A stretch of DNA of 64,000 nucleotides from an uncultured Bacteroidales bacterium. Lineage in GTDB: Bacteria > Bacteroidota > Bacteroidia > Bacteroidales > Paludibacteraceae. The position numbers and the translations under genes are program-made. The notes beneath the pieces were generated by a model, which worked only from the letters and a program-made list of their open reading frames with translations, was not told the DNA's origin and searched no databases. The stretch covers positions 124,001 to 188,000 of the forward strand of contig CAKULK010000001.1 of the NCBI GenBank assembly GCA_934667275.1, given 5' to 3'. Below, in pieces: positions 26,024 to 35,551 of the stretch (position 1 is the first letter of the stretch; each line of letters starts with the position of its first letter).

Positions 26024-28753
26024 TTATTTCTCGTCCTCGATAGCGGCTTGGGCGGCGGCGAGGCGTGCGATAGGTACACGGAACGGCGAGCAACTTGCGT
26101 AGTTCATACCGATACGGGCGCAGAACTTCACGCTGCTGGGTTCGCCACCATGTTCACCGCAGATACCTGTGCGCAATCCCGGACGGACAGCACGACCTTT
26201 CTCCACAGCCATCTTGATGAGTTGACCGACACCGTTCTGGTCGAGAACCTGGAACGGATCCACTTTCAGAATCTTCTGCTCGAGGTAAGCGGGCAGGAAG
26301 GAAGCGATGTCGTCACGGCTGTAACCGAAGGTCATCTGTGTGAGGTCGTTGGTACCGAAACTGAAGTATTGTGCTTCGGTTGCGATACGGTCGGCGGTAA
26401 GGGCTGCACGAGGAATCTCAATCATCGTACCTACCTCAAATTCCACCTCGATGCCATACTCGGCGAATACCTCTTTGGCTACGCGCATGATCACGTCTTT
26501 CTGCTGCTTGAACTCGTACAGGATACCAATCAGCGGCACCATAATCTCCGGCATCGGGTGCTTGCCCTCTTTCTTCAACTCGCATGCAGCCGACAGAATA
26601 GCGCGGGTCTGCATAGCGGTGATTTCGGGGAAAGTGATACCCAGACGGCAACCACGGTGACCGAGCATCGGGTTGTTCTCTGCTAATGAATTGACGCGCT
26701 GTTGGATTTCCTCAACGCTTACGCCCATCTCTTTTGCCATTGTCTCTTGGCCCTTCAGATCGTGGGGAACGAACTCATGCAACGGCGGGTCGAGCAGACG
26801 GATATTGACGGGGCAGCCGTCCATAGCCTCAAGGATACCCTTGAAGTCAGCCTTCTGGTACGGCAGCAGTTTAGCCAATGCTTTCTCGCGGCCGGCAGCG
26901 TCTTTGGCGAGAATCATCTCACGCATAGCGATGATTTTCTTGTCGTCGAAGAACATGTGCTCGGTACGGGTCAGACCGATACCTTTGGCACCGAAGGCGC
27001 GTGCTACGGCAGCATCGTGCGGTGTGTCGGCATTGGTACGAACCTGCATATGGGTGTATTTGTCGCAGAGGTCCATCAGTGCTTTGAAGTCGCCGCTGAG
27101 TTCGGCAGCACGGGTCTCAATCTGACCTGCATATACCTGACCGGTAGAACCGTTGAGCGACAGATAATCACCCTCTTTGTAGGTAACGCCCTCGATGGTA
27201 ACGGTCTTTGCTTTGTAGTCCACAATGATGGCACCTGCACCCGAAACGCAGCATTTGCCCATACCGCGAGCCACAACGGCAGCGTGAGAGGTCATACCGC
27301 CGCGTGCGGTAAGGATACCCTCGGCAGCGGACATACCTGCGAGGTCCTCGGGGCTGGTCTCGATACGAACCATAACCACTTTGTGTCCGTCTTTGTGCCA
27401 CTCTTGTGCATCGTCTGCGTGGAACACAATCTGTCCGCAGGCAGCACCCGGGCTGGCGGGAAGGCCTTGGGTGATAACCTTGGCTTTCTTCAGCGCCTCT
27501 TTGTCAAAGACAGGATGGAGCAGTTCGTCCAGTTTCTGCGGTTCGCAGCGCATAACAGCGGTTTTCTCGTCGATAACGCCCTCGCGCATCAAGTCCATGG
27601 CAATCTTCACCATAGCGGTACCTGTACGCTTACCGTTACGCGTTTGCAAGAACCAGAGTTTGCCCTCCTGGACGGTGAACTCCATATCCTGCATATCTTT
27701 GTAGTGGTCTTCGAGTTTCTGCTGGATGGTATTCAGTTCGTTGTAGAGTTCGGGCATCGCCTCTTCCATACTCGGATACTTGCTTGCACGCTCTTCCTCG
27801 CTGATACCCTGCAGTTTAGCCCAACGGCGGCTGCCCTCAAGGGTAATCTGCTGCGGGGTACGGATACCGGCAACCACGTCCTCACCTTGTGCGTTTACAA
27901 GATACTCACCGTTGAAGATGTTTTCGCCCGTAGCGGCATCACGGCTGAAGCAAACACCCGTAGCCGATGTCTCGCCCATATTACCGAACACCATTGCCAT
28001 AACCGAAACGGCTGTTCCCCACTCGTCAGGAATACCCTCCATCTTACGGTACAGGATAGCACGCTCGTTCATCCAACTGCGGAATACAGCGCAAATAGCA
28101 CCCCAGAGTTGCTCTATCGGGTCATTGGGGAAATCTTTGCCGGTCTGCTCCTTGATGGCGGTTTTGAAACGTGCTACAAGGAGTTTCAACTCGTCCACGT
28201 TCAAGTCCTTGTCCAAGCGTATGCCGCGAATTGCTTTTACCTCTTCGATGATTGCCTCAAACGGGTCGATGTCCTCTTTGTTGACGGGTTTCATACCGAG
28301 TACCACGTCGCCGTACATCTGTACGAAACGGCGGTAACTGTCGTAAACGAAGTGCGGGTTATGCGTTTTTTCCACCATACCTTCAGCAACCGTGTCGTTC
28401 AAACCAAGGTTCAAAATGGTGTCCATCATACCGGGCATAGACGCACGCGCACCCGAGCGGACACTGACAAGCAGCGGGTTTTTCGGATCGCCGAATTTGC
28501 TATTCATCAGGGTCTCGATGTGTTTTACGGCAGCCATCACCTCATCGTTGAGGATACCTACGATCGTCTCCTGACCTACTTCATAATACTCGTTGCAAAC
28601 GTCAGTCGTGATGGTGAATCCCGGAGGTACGGGCACACCCACAAGGTTCATCTCGGCGCAGTTGGCACCCTTACCGCCCAACTGCTCGCGCATCTGGGCA
28701 TTACCCTCGGCTTTTCCGTTTCCGAAGGTATAGACTCTTTTCTTGTTGTCCAT
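26024..28753 (-). CDS. ppdK: Pyruvate, phosphate dikinase
   Basis: 909 residues. The ATP-grasp domain is N-terminal (EQLGGKGANCAEM; LVSVRSGARASMPGMMDTILN; QTRNGKRTG). The swivelling phosphohistidine domain carries His490 in TARGGMTSHAAVVARG. The C-terminal PEP/pyruvate TIM-barrel has GTMIEIPRAAL, FFSFGTNDLTQ-like YFSFGTNDLTQMT, and GICGEHGGEP. It interconverts pyruvate + ATP + Pi and PEP + AMP + PPi, a glycolytic or gluconeogenic step common in anaerobic Bacteroidetes. A heptamer repeat array lies in its upstream leader. Confidence 0.97.
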   Translation of the reverse strand: MDNKKRVYTFGNGKAEGNAQMREQLGGKGANCAEMNLVGVPVPPGFTITTDVCNEYYEVGQETIVGILNDEVMAAVKHIETLMNSKFGDPKNPLLVSVRSGARASMPGMMDTILNLGLNDTVAEGMVEKTHNPHFVYDSYRRFVQMYGDVVLGMKPVNKEDIDPFEAIIEEVKAIRGIRLDKDLNVDELKLLVARFKTAIKEQTGKDFPNDPIEQLWGAICAVFRSWMNERAILYRKMEGIPDEWGTAVSVMAMVFGNMGETSATGVCFSRDAATGENIFNGEYLVNAQGEDVVAGIRTPQQITLEGSRRWAKLQGISEEERASKYPSMEEAMPELYNELNTIQQKLEDHYKDMQDMEFTVQEGKLWFLQTRNGKRTGTAMVKIAMDLMREGVIDEKTAVMRCEPQKLDELLHPVFDKEALKKAKVITQGLPASPGAACGQIVFHADDAQEWHKDGHKVVMVRIETSPEDLAGMSAAEGILTARGGMTSHAAVVARGMGKCCVSGAGAIIVDYKAKTVTIEGVTYKEGDYLSLNGSTGQVYAGQIETRAAELSGDFKALMDLCDKYTHMQVRTNADTPHDAAVARAFGAKGIGLTRTEHMFFDDKKIIAMREMILAKDAAGREKALAKLLPYQKADFKGILEAMDGCPVNIRLLDPPLHEFVPHDLKGQETMAKEMGVSVEEIQQRVNSLAENNPMLGHRGCRLGITFPEITAMQTRAILSAACELKKEGKHPMPEIMVPLIGILYEFKQQKDVIMRVAKEVFAEYGIEVEFEVGTMIEIPRAALTADRIATEAQYFSFGTNDLTQMTFGYSRDDIASFLPAYLEQKILKVDPFQVLDQNGVGQLIKMAVEKGRAVRPGLRTGICGEHGGEPSSVKFCARIGMNYASCSPFRVPIARLAAAQAAIEDEK

Positions 28754-28800
28754 TGTTTATATTATTCTGTATTATTATCTCACAAAAACTTTACAAAAAA

Positions 28801-28892
<92 letters not shown>

Positions 28893-28897
28893 AACTA

Positions 28898-29143
28898 TCA
28901 ACTTTTCTCAACTCCCTCATCCCCCTCGTTTTCTTGCTCCACAACCTCTTTGCCCATCTTTTCGATGCGGTGTTCAAGGGTATCTTGGTCTTGTTTCCAC
29001 TTCGGATTATTCATATAGAAATCATCGGGTGGCGTACCGTAACAGGCTGTCACGGTGAATGTTACGGCTGTCAGCACACATACGCGGATAGTGCTTTCCA
29101 ACACATGGTTGTACTTTGTGCGCAAAGTTTGGAGCAGTTTCAT
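28898..29143 (-). CDS. Small putative lipoprotein
   Basis: 81 residues from the ATG at 29143. An N-terminal hydrophobic stretch (STIRVCVLTAVTFTVTAC) ends in a lipobox-like cysteine, followed by YGTPPDDFYMNNPKW and a charged tail (DTLEHRIEKMGKEVVEQ). The CYGTPxxDF beginning resembles a family of small Bacteroidetes lipoproteins described as radical-SAM-associated, but no radical SAM gene is adjacent. A TAACTTTG promoter box stands 26 nt upstream. It may be co-transcribed with ppdK. Function unknown. Confidence 0.6.
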   Translation of the reverse strand: MKLLQTLRTKYNHVLESTIRVCVLTAVTFTVTACYGTPPDDFYMNNPKWKQDQDTLEHRIEKMGKEVVEQENEGDEGVEKS

Positions 29144-29168
29144 AAGCAACTCTTTTTTGTTGAACTCG

Positions 29169-29176
29169 CAAAGTTA
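29169..29176 (-). promoter_or_regulatory. Promoter -7 box of the small lipoprotein gene
   Basis: The minus strand reads TAACTTTG. The -33 position 20 nt upstream reads GTTG, one or two changes from TTTG. Confidence 0.55.
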
Positions 29177-29533
29177 CGCTTTTTTTTTGAAATATGCAAC
29201 TCTTTTGTTCTTTTTTGGAGCAACTCCATTTGATTTTTGCGACAAATATCAAATTAAAAACCTCCTACGCTCCCAAACTCGACTACGACCGGTAGGACCA
29301 CTTGACCGGTAGACCACTTGATTTCTAAATATACACACCCGCACGCGCACACGGGGGTATATAGTTTACAAAAACAACTGGTCTGCTGGTCTGTTCCTAA
29401 AAACATCAGTTCCAGCAATACACATTCCCCCTCCTGCGAAGGCATCAACACCCGCCAATCGTTATAGGATGGTTATAGGATAGTTATAGGTTAGTTACGG
29501 ATTTCCTCTCTTGTCTTGTAAAAAAACAAATAC
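29177..29533. other. Intergenic region with tandem and R1 repeats
   Basis: No gene was supported. It contains a near-perfect tandem of GACCGGTAGGACCACTT (29287-29303 and 29304-29319, one base shorter) and an R1-type GGTTATAGGAT array at 29460-29502. It divides ppdK and the small lipoprotein from the polysaccharide locus. Confidence 0.55.
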
Positions 29534-30505
29534 TTAGTGGCGTGGTGTTATTCCCGATTTATTGCCGTATTTTTGGAATAGGTGCTCTTTGTAATGCCCG
29601 TAAATAAAGGACGCGATATATATGGGTAGTGAGAGTGGCAGCAGCAGTATGGCAATCAAAAGACACAGGCGGCCCATGTGGGCGGCAGAGAAGATGTTAT
29701 GGAGTGTATGGGGCATGTCCCACAGGCGGTAGCGCAACATCTGCAGCACAGCCGTCCATAGTTCAAGCGAAAGCCGCATGAGCAGCAACAGACTTTGCCA
29801 CCACGGGCTGTGCATAATGCGATAACATAGAAAACGGCAATTGCCCGCACGCATCGTAGCCATGGAACCGTTTCCCGTCTTGCTGCTTGCGCTGCGGAAA
29901 TAGTATGCACCGCAGTAGCCTTGCAGATATTCCTCTTTGGGGTGGCAGGAGAAAAGTTTCAGGTGCCAATCCCAGTCTTCCCGTTCCTTAACTTTGGCAA
30001 AACGTATGTCATGCGCCAGAATGAAGGTGCGGCGATATAGGTAGCAATGCAGGGCTATGGTGCCGAAGATTCCCCAACCGACAAGCAGGTGTAGCAGATT
30101 CTCTTTCCTGCCGAGGAGCATGGGTTCTATCTCTCCCGTTGGGCTTACCATACGATAGTCGGTGTGCGATACATCCAGACTATGAGCATCCATAAGGGCT
30201 GTTTGACGGGCGAACTTGTCAGGTGCCAACGTATCATCTGCGTCCAAGAACTGGATATACTCGCCTTGTGCATAATGCAAACCTATATTCCGTGCCGAGG
30301 CTGACCCGCCGTTCTCTTTGCGCACGAGACGGATACGCGGGTCTTGTTCGGCAAGACTTGCCACAAGGCCGGCACTGTTGTCGGTGCTGCCGTCGTCTAT
30401 AATAATCATCTCCCAGTCGGATAGCGTCTGTGCCTGCACAGATGCTATGGTGCGACCGATATATCGGGCTGCGTTGTAGCAGGGAGTAATGACGGACACT
30501 TTCAT
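29534..30505 (-). CDS. Glycosyltransferase family 2
   Basis: 323 residues. The GT-A fold starts at residue 1 (MKVSVITPCYNAARYIGRTI), with IIIDDGSTDNSAGL, NGGSASARNIGLHYAQGEYI and the metal-binding FLDADDTLAP motif. After the catalytic part there are two hydrophobic stretches near the C-terminus (SLLLLMRLSLELW; LCLLIAILLLPLSLPIYIASFI), which suggest membrane attachment. It is the last gene of the minus-strand surface-polysaccharide group. Donor and acceptor are unknown. Confidence 0.92.
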   Translation of the reverse strand: MKVSVITPCYNAARYIGRTIASVQAQTLSDWEMIIIDDGSTDNSAGLVASLAEQDPRIRLVRKENGGSASARNIGLHYAQGEYIQFLDADDTLAPDKFARQTALMDAHSLDVSHTDYRMVSPTGEIEPMLLGRKENLLHLLVGWGIFGTIALHCYLYRRTFILAHDIRFAKVKEREDWDWHLKLFSCHPKEEYLQGYCGAYYFRSASSKTGNGSMATMRAGNCRFLCYRIMHSPWWQSLLLLMRLSLELWTAVLQMLRYRLWDMPHTLHNIFSAAHMGRLCLLIAILLLPLSLPIYIASFIYGHYKEHLFQKYGNKSGITPRH

Positions 30506-30508
30506 AGG

Positions 30509-31402
30509 TTAAAGCCAGTTGGTATTGATTTGCTGTTCTTTGTTTCTGCTTTGCCGTATGCGATTCATATGGATAAGCACACGAGTCCATGCCACGGAGA
30601 ACGCCCCGATATGGTATTGTCTATTGCGCAGACGTGATGTATAGCACGTGAACAGGGTGCGTAGCAGCATATTAATCCTGTCACGCCTGGACAGGTTGAT
30701 ATTGGTATAGGAGAGCATAAGATTGTTGTATAACCATTGTGCATTCCACATCTGTTTGTTACCAAACTCTTTGCGGTCGTGGTACATACGTGCTTGGGGA
30801 ACCAATAGTGTGTCAATATGATGGTATTGAAGACGCTGCAGATAATTGGTATCTTCGGAATAGTGGAAGAATAGCGGATTAAAACCGCCAATTTGTTCCA
30901 CTACTTTTCGTGGTAGCAGCCAGCATGCAGCACATATGTCGTATGCGGGATATGTATTATGGACAGTTCCTGCAAAAAGGTCATTGAGTAGAGCAGAACA
31001 TTTGATGAGTGTACTATTGCGGAAATTGTGGTCAATACTATTTCCGCCGCCATTCATGTGAATGGGTGATAGTAAGGAATTTCCATCGCTTTGGGCAAGC
31101 ATCAGTTCTATGGCATCGGGAGCAATGGCAGCATCTTGGTTGAGTAGCAACATATAATCGGCATTATGCGCCATAGCATAGCGTAAGCCGACATTATTTG
31201 CCTGCCCGAAACCAAGATTCCTTTCTTGCGGAAACAGTAAGGCTTCCGGATATTGTTCGCGGATGTAGGTCTGGGTTTCGTCTGTAGAATGGTTGTCAAT
31301 CACAAGTGGAATAGTCTTTACTGACGACTTGCGCAGGCTGCCTAAACAGAAATCCACCCAATGGCGGCCATTGTATGTGACTATGATGGTGTAGATGTGC
31401 AT
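30509..31402 (-). CDS. Glycosyltransferase family 2 (rhamnosyltransferase-like)
   Basis: 297 residues from the ATG at 31402, which starts the GT-A fold (MHIYTIIVTYNGRHWVDFCL). A longer in-frame opening to 31546 would run deep into the polymerase gene. Motifs are VIDNHSTDETQTYI, NLGFGQANNVGLRYA and MLLLNQDAAIAPDAI; the DxA form (DQDA) is common in WcaE/rhamnosyltransferase-type enzymes. HYSEDTNYLQRLQY is the acidic catalytic region. It overlaps the polymerase stop by 22 nt and ends 3 nt before the next glycosyltransferase. Confidence 0.9.
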   Translation of the reverse strand: MHIYTIIVTYNGRHWVDFCLGSLRKSSVKTIPLVIDNHSTDETQTYIREQYPEALLFPQERNLGFGQANNVGLRYAMAHNADYMLLLNQDAAIAPDAIELMLAQSDGNSLLSPIHMNGGGNSIDHNFRNSTLIKCSALLNDLFAGTVHNTYPAYDICAACWLLPRKVVEQIGGFNPLFFHYSEDTNYLQRLQYHHIDTLLVPQARMYHDRKEFGNKQMWNAQWLYNNLMLSYTNINLSRRDRINMLLRTLFTCYTSRLRNRQYHIGAFSVAWTRVLIHMNRIRQSRNKEQQINTNWL

Positions 31403-32685
31403 TGCCGTTTGAAAATAAAGGTATAATGGAATAGAATGGCGATAGCCGCTGTACCCCACAGGGTTAGACCTTGGGCGAATGAAAAATAGCGATAGTAGAA
31501 GATACCGAACATCGGGATGGTGGATAGAATGAAATAAATCAACCATTGTCCGAGAGAAGCAGTATCTTTAATTCTTCGGAATAGTAGGAAACAAAGCACA
31601 AAGAATCCTATAGTCCATATAACTGTGCGCGTGAACCCTGCGCTAAGTAGAAATGTGCCGATATGTGTGGCAAACACACTGACAGGACCGTGATTAACTC
31701 CACGCTCCTCACCGATAGTTTCTTCGACATCTTTCTTGTCAATCCCTTTCACCATGTGGTTGTAAGTGGGGAACATATAGTTGGTGTACACCTTTCCACC
31801 TAGACCATATTCGTAGAAATAGCAGAAGTTATAGTAGTTCTGTCCTGCGTACAACAGGGTGGAACCGAGAGCACCTCGGCTCTCTGTTTTGTCGTTCCAG
31901 CGTGATAAAGTGACGGCTCCAAGGAACAATACTATAGCAACAATAACAGGGATAAAGAGCAACTTTAAGACTCGTTTCTGCGATTGCTTTAGAAATGGTC
32001 GAAATAGAAGAAGGCAGATAATGAGTGCTTGAATGTAGAATAGCCATTCGGTACGGTCCACGCTGGTGATACCTCGTATGGGCATACTCAGTGACGACAA
32101 GAATAGCATCAAGTTAAACCACCATCGTTTATGGAGGAAACAGATGCTGTAGAAGAAACAAGGCAACATCAATAAGGTGACACCTAAAAAGTAGTAGGCA
32201 TATCCAATGATGGTTGGCAGATTCCTTGTGCGAATGTCGGAGATAGTTTCCTCTCCTTCGTAGTGATTTCTACGTATCTCCACTAAATTTTCCATGCCTC
32301 CGTGGAAAATGTTTATCGCATCGGCGGAGATGAGGTAGATGGTGACAAGAAAGATACCGAACATACCATACGCAATGAGGTTGAATATACGTTCATTGGG
32401 TAGGGTGATATTTTTAATGTTATGTGGATTAAGTAGTGCAAACGGCACAATGGTAAGTGTGAGTAGCACACAATATAGAATAGTTGGTGTACCCCCCAAA
32501 TGCAGGTTTTCTTCTGTGTATAGCAGTCCTCGTGCGCCCAAGAGGTGCATATGATAAACTAAAATAGATACAAAAGATGTCAATGCAAATTGCGCAGACA
32601 AAAAAACGCTTACTTCAACGCATTGTTGTCTGCGCCAAAGCCAAATGGTCAGAGCCGTGAACCATATAAAAGGTACGTATAGCAT
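31381..32685 (-). CDS. Wzy-like O-antigen/oligosaccharide repeat polymerase
   Basis: 434 residues with about ten to twelve membrane segments and a large loop in the middle (residues about 265-345: WNDKTESRGALGSTLLYAGQ and onward). It sits between a Wzx-like flippase and two glycosyltransferases. That topology and place fit an oligosaccharide repeat-unit polymerase, which joins lipid-linked repeats in the periplasm. Wzy proteins share little sequence, so this call rests on topology and context. Confidence 0.75.
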   Translation of the reverse strand: MLYVPFIWFTALTIWLWRRQQCVEVSVFLSAQFALTSFVSILVYHMHLLGARGLLYTEENLHLGGTPTILYCVLLTLTIVPFALLNPHNIKNITLPNERIFNLIAYGMFGIFLVTIYLISADAINIFHGGMENLVEIRRNHYEGEETISDIRTRNLPTIIGYAYYFLGVTLLMLPCFFYSICFLHKRWWFNLMLFLSSLSMPIRGITSVDRTEWLFYIQALIICLLLFRPFLKQSQKRVLKLLFIPVIVAIVLFLGAVTLSRWNDKTESRGALGSTLLYAGQNYYNFCYFYEYGLGGKVYTNYMFPTYNHMVKGIDKKDVEETIGEERGVNHGPVSVFATHIGTFLLSAGFTRTVIWTIGFFVLCFLLFRRIKDTASLGQWLIYFILSTIPMFGIFYYRYFSFAQGLTLWGTAAIAILFHYTFIFKRQCTSTPS

Positions 32686-34113
32686 TTATGTGCGGCTTTG
32701 ATGCAGTTCGCGGATAATGACGCTGGGCCATTTCCAGTTTTGATAGGCCAGTTGGGCGATACCGGGGGCAAGGATAAGTCCCCATACCCCCATGTGCAAC
32801 GGCGATAGGAAGAGCCACAGCAGGAACACCGTGGCGGCTCCGCTCACCAACGACGGGATGAAAAACGGTATTTTGTTGTCCGCCATGATAAAGCCCGCCG
32901 ACACGGAATGGTTGTGTTCTAACGCGCTGATGAGCAGCATAACGCATAGCATAGACGTGGGCAGGAACATCGTCTGGCTATGGATAAGTCCTAATGCCCA
33001 ATTGCCTAATAGCATCCAGCACAGACCGCCTGCTATATACACTGCCAGCAAACTGCCCACACTGTATATATAGTAGCGTCGGAGTGTGGTCATATCGCGC
33101 TCCACACGGCATTGCGCCAATTTGGGTGTGAACGACTGGTACATCACGGTGGCGCAGCGTGCCAGCACGTCCATCACCTGCACGGTGATGCCGTAGCATG
33201 CTAGTTGCTCCAGCGTGAGGAACGCCGAACCGATGAGGATGGACGACTTGTTCACCAAGAATCCTCCCAGTCCGGTGAGTCCTACCTTGATGGCATTCGG
33301 GTAAATGGCGCGCAGTATCGGGCGGACTGGTTGCCCTTCCACTGCGACAAGGCGTTGTTTGAGTGTCGGCGTGAAGAACACGCGGTAGGTCAGGGTACGG
33401 CGGATGATGGCGGCAATCAGTTGCGCCCCTACAATAGCCGACAGACCGTAGCCTGCAAAGATAAGCCCGATGGCGATACAGAGGTAGATGAGTTGGCTGA
33501 TGATGGTAATCTGCTGGCTGCGGCGGACATAGCCTTTGCCGAGGAGTAGGGCATCGTAGTAGAGCGTGTAGAGGTTGTAGCAGTTGATGGCAATCAGCAG
33601 CACCCATGCCAGCATGGCATCGTGGTGGTCGCCCGTGTATTTTTGCAAGATGTAATAAAAATACGCCGTCCCTGCGGTAGCCAGGATAACAAACACCCCG
33701 AGGGCTACCCAACGGTAGAATTTTTGCATCGCACGGAGTGTGCCTTTCAGCAGCGAATAGTCCACCGAGTCGTCTTCGGAGAGCGTCGCCACTCCGTTCT
33801 TCTGCAACGATTTGACCCCCGAGAAGATGTAGCTGATATTGCGTGCAAACGACGGACGAAACCCGAAATCCAGCAGGTTCACCATAAAGGTGATAGTGGT
33901 GAATATATTCCAGATGCCCACCGTCTCGGAGGACATCTTGCTGAGGATAAACGGGTAGAGCAGCACGCCCGCTCCCACCATAAAGATGGCTGCAACGTAA
34001 CTCCACGCGATGTCGCGTTTGCCTATGTTTTCTACTTTTTCTGTCAAAATGAAAGCGGTTTGGTTAGTCCCTGCGGAAGATGTCGCGGGTATAGACTTTG
34101 GATTGGACGTCAT
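32686..34113 (-). CDS. Wzx-like polysaccharide flippase
   Basis: 475 residues with about twelve to fourteen membrane segments. It has the oligosaccharide-flippase start (DIAWSYVAAIFMVGAGVLLYP) and a family motif region LLDFGFRPSFARNISYIFSG. It would move lipid-linked repeat units across the inner membrane. The ATG at 34113 overlaps the upstream dehydrogenase by 50 nt; a TTG at 34047 (LTEKVENIGKRD) would remove the overlap and 22 polar residues and may be the true start. Its stop abuts the start of the polymerase gene. Confidence 0.85.
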   Translation of the reverse strand: MTSNPKSIPATSSAGTNQTAFILTEKVENIGKRDIAWSYVAAIFMVGAGVLLYPFILSKMSSETVGIWNIFTTITFMVNLLDFGFRPSFARNISYIFSGVKSLQKNGVATLSEDDSVDYSLLKGTLRAMQKFYRWVALGVFVILATAGTAYFYYILQKYTGDHHDAMLAWVLLIAINCYNLYTLYYDALLLGKGYVRRSQQITIISQLIYLCIAIGLIFAGYGLSAIVGAQLIAAIIRRTLTYRVFFTPTLKQRLVAVEGQPVRPILRAIYPNAIKVGLTGLGGFLVNKSSILIGSAFLTLEQLACYGITVQVMDVLARCATVMYQSFTPKLAQCRVERDMTTLRRYYIYSVGSLLAVYIAGGLCWMLLGNWALGLIHSQTMFLPTSMLCVMLLISALEHNHSVSAGFIMADNKIPFFIPSLVSGAATVFLLWLFLSPLHMGVWGLILAPGIAQLAYQNWKWPSVIIRELHQSRT

Positions 34114-35302
34114 CGAGACTGGTGTCGTAGCGGTTGGCGATGATGGCTTGGGAGAGCGACTTGAACTTCTGCAAGTCGTTGACTACCAACGAACCGAAGA
34201 ACGTGCTGCCGTCGGGCAGGGTGGGCTCGTAGATGATGACCTGTGCGCCTTTGGCTTTCACACGTTTCATAATCCCCTGGATACTCGACTGGCGGAAATT
34301 GTCCGAGTTGGACTTCATCGTCAAGCGATAGACACCTATCGTACACGGATGCTCCTCAGCGGCGTTGAAACTGCCGTTGTTGTAGTAGTCGTAGTAGCCC
34401 GCCTTGGCTAATACGCGGTCGGCAATGAAATCCTTGCGGGTGCGGTTGCTCTCCACAATCGCTTCGATGAGGTTCTCGGGTACGTCACGGTAGTTGGCGA
34501 GCAACTGTTTGGTGTCCTTTGGCAGGCAGTAACCGCCGTATCCGAAAGAGGGGTTGTTGTAGTGGGTACCGATACGCGGGTCGAGGCATACGCCGTCGAT
34601 AATGGCTTGTGTATCAAGTCCTTTCATTTCGGCGTAGGTGTCGAGTTCGTTGAAATAACTGACGCGCAGGGCGAGGTAGGTGTTCGCAAAGAGTTTGACC
34701 GCCTCCGCCTCGGTGAAACCCATATAGAGGGTGTCGATGTCGGTTTTGACAGCCCCCTCTTGGAGCAGCCCTGCAAAGGTGTGCGCCGCCTCTACGAGAC
34801 GCGGGTCGTTGAGGTCTGTACCGACAATGATACGCGACGGGTAGAGGTTGTCGTAGAGTGCCTTCGACTCGCGCAGAAACTCGGGCGAAAAGAGGATATT
34901 ACGGCTGCCGGTCTTTTGTCGGATGCTCTCGGTGTAGCCCACTGGGATGGTCGATTTGATGACCATAATCGCATCGGGATTGGCTTCCATCACGAGACGG
35001 ATAACCGTCTCCACCGCCGATGTGTCGAAATAGTTCTTCTGGCTGTCATAGTTGGTCGGTGCGGCAATCACCACAAAATCAGCGTCTTTGTACGCTGTGT
35101 GAGCGTCCAAAGTGGCGGTGAGGTCGAGCGGTTTCTCGGCGAGATACTTCTCGATATACTCGTCCTGAATGGGCGATTGGCGGCGGTTGAGCATATCCAC
35201 CTTTTCGGGGATAATATCCACTGCGGTAACGTGATTGTGCTGCGCCAGCAATGTGGCAATTGACAATCCCACATATCCTGTTCCTGCTACGGCGATGTTC
35301 AT
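34064..35302 (-). CDS. ugd: UDP-glucose 6-dehydrogenase
   Basis: 412 residues. The N-terminal NAD domain starts MNIAVAGTGYVGLSIATLLA, with VVIAAPTNYD and IKSTIPVGYT. The catalytic cysteine is in GYGGYCLPKDTKQL, and FSPEFLRESKALYDNLYPSRI matches the short Ugd class. The C-terminal UDP-binding domain has TIGVYRLTMKSNSDNFRQSS. It oxidises UDP-glucose to UDP-glucuronate for surface polysaccharide. It lies in the same minus-strand group as the flippase and polymerase. Confidence 0.93.
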   Translation of the reverse strand: MNIAVAGTGYVGLSIATLLAQHNHVTAVDIIPEKVDMLNRRQSPIQDEYIEKYLAEKPLDLTATLDAHTAYKDADFVVIAAPTNYDSQKNYFDTSAVETVIRLVMEANPDAIMVIKSTIPVGYTESIRQKTGSRNILFSPEFLRESKALYDNLYPSRIIVGTDLNDPRLVEAAHTFAGLLQEGAVKTDIDTLYMGFTEAEAVKLFANTYLALRVSYFNELDTYAEMKGLDTQAIIDGVCLDPRIGTHYNNPSFGYGGYCLPKDTKQLLANYRDVPENLIEAIVESNRTRKDFIADRVLAKAGYYDYYNNGSFNAAEEHPCTIGVYRLTMKSNSDNFRQSSIQGIMKRVKAKGAQVIIYEPTLPDGSTFFGSLVVNDLQKFKSLSQAIIANRYDTSLDDVQSKVYTRDIFRRD

Positions 35303-35551
35303 ACTAATTATGAATTATGAATGAGGAATGATGAATCATTAGTTATATGTTATCGGGGTATTATCGGACTATCTACCTTATATCCTCCTTACATCCACCT
35401 TATTTTGCTATATAATTAGTGACAAGAATCCATTAATAATTTATAAGCATCGGTTGCGTGAAGAATGCCCTGCAATTTGTTATAGGATCGTTATACCTTG
35501 CTTATAGGTTGCGTATCCCTTGCTGCTTGCTTCGACTTTAACTTTATTAAC
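35303..35551. other. Intergenic region with R1/R2 repeat fragments
   Basis: No gene is seen. It has a GTTATAGGAT fragment at 35479-35488 and the R2 string TTGCGTATCCCTTGCTG at 35509-35525. It separates the two dehydrogenase genes, so they may be separate units. Confidence 0.55.
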
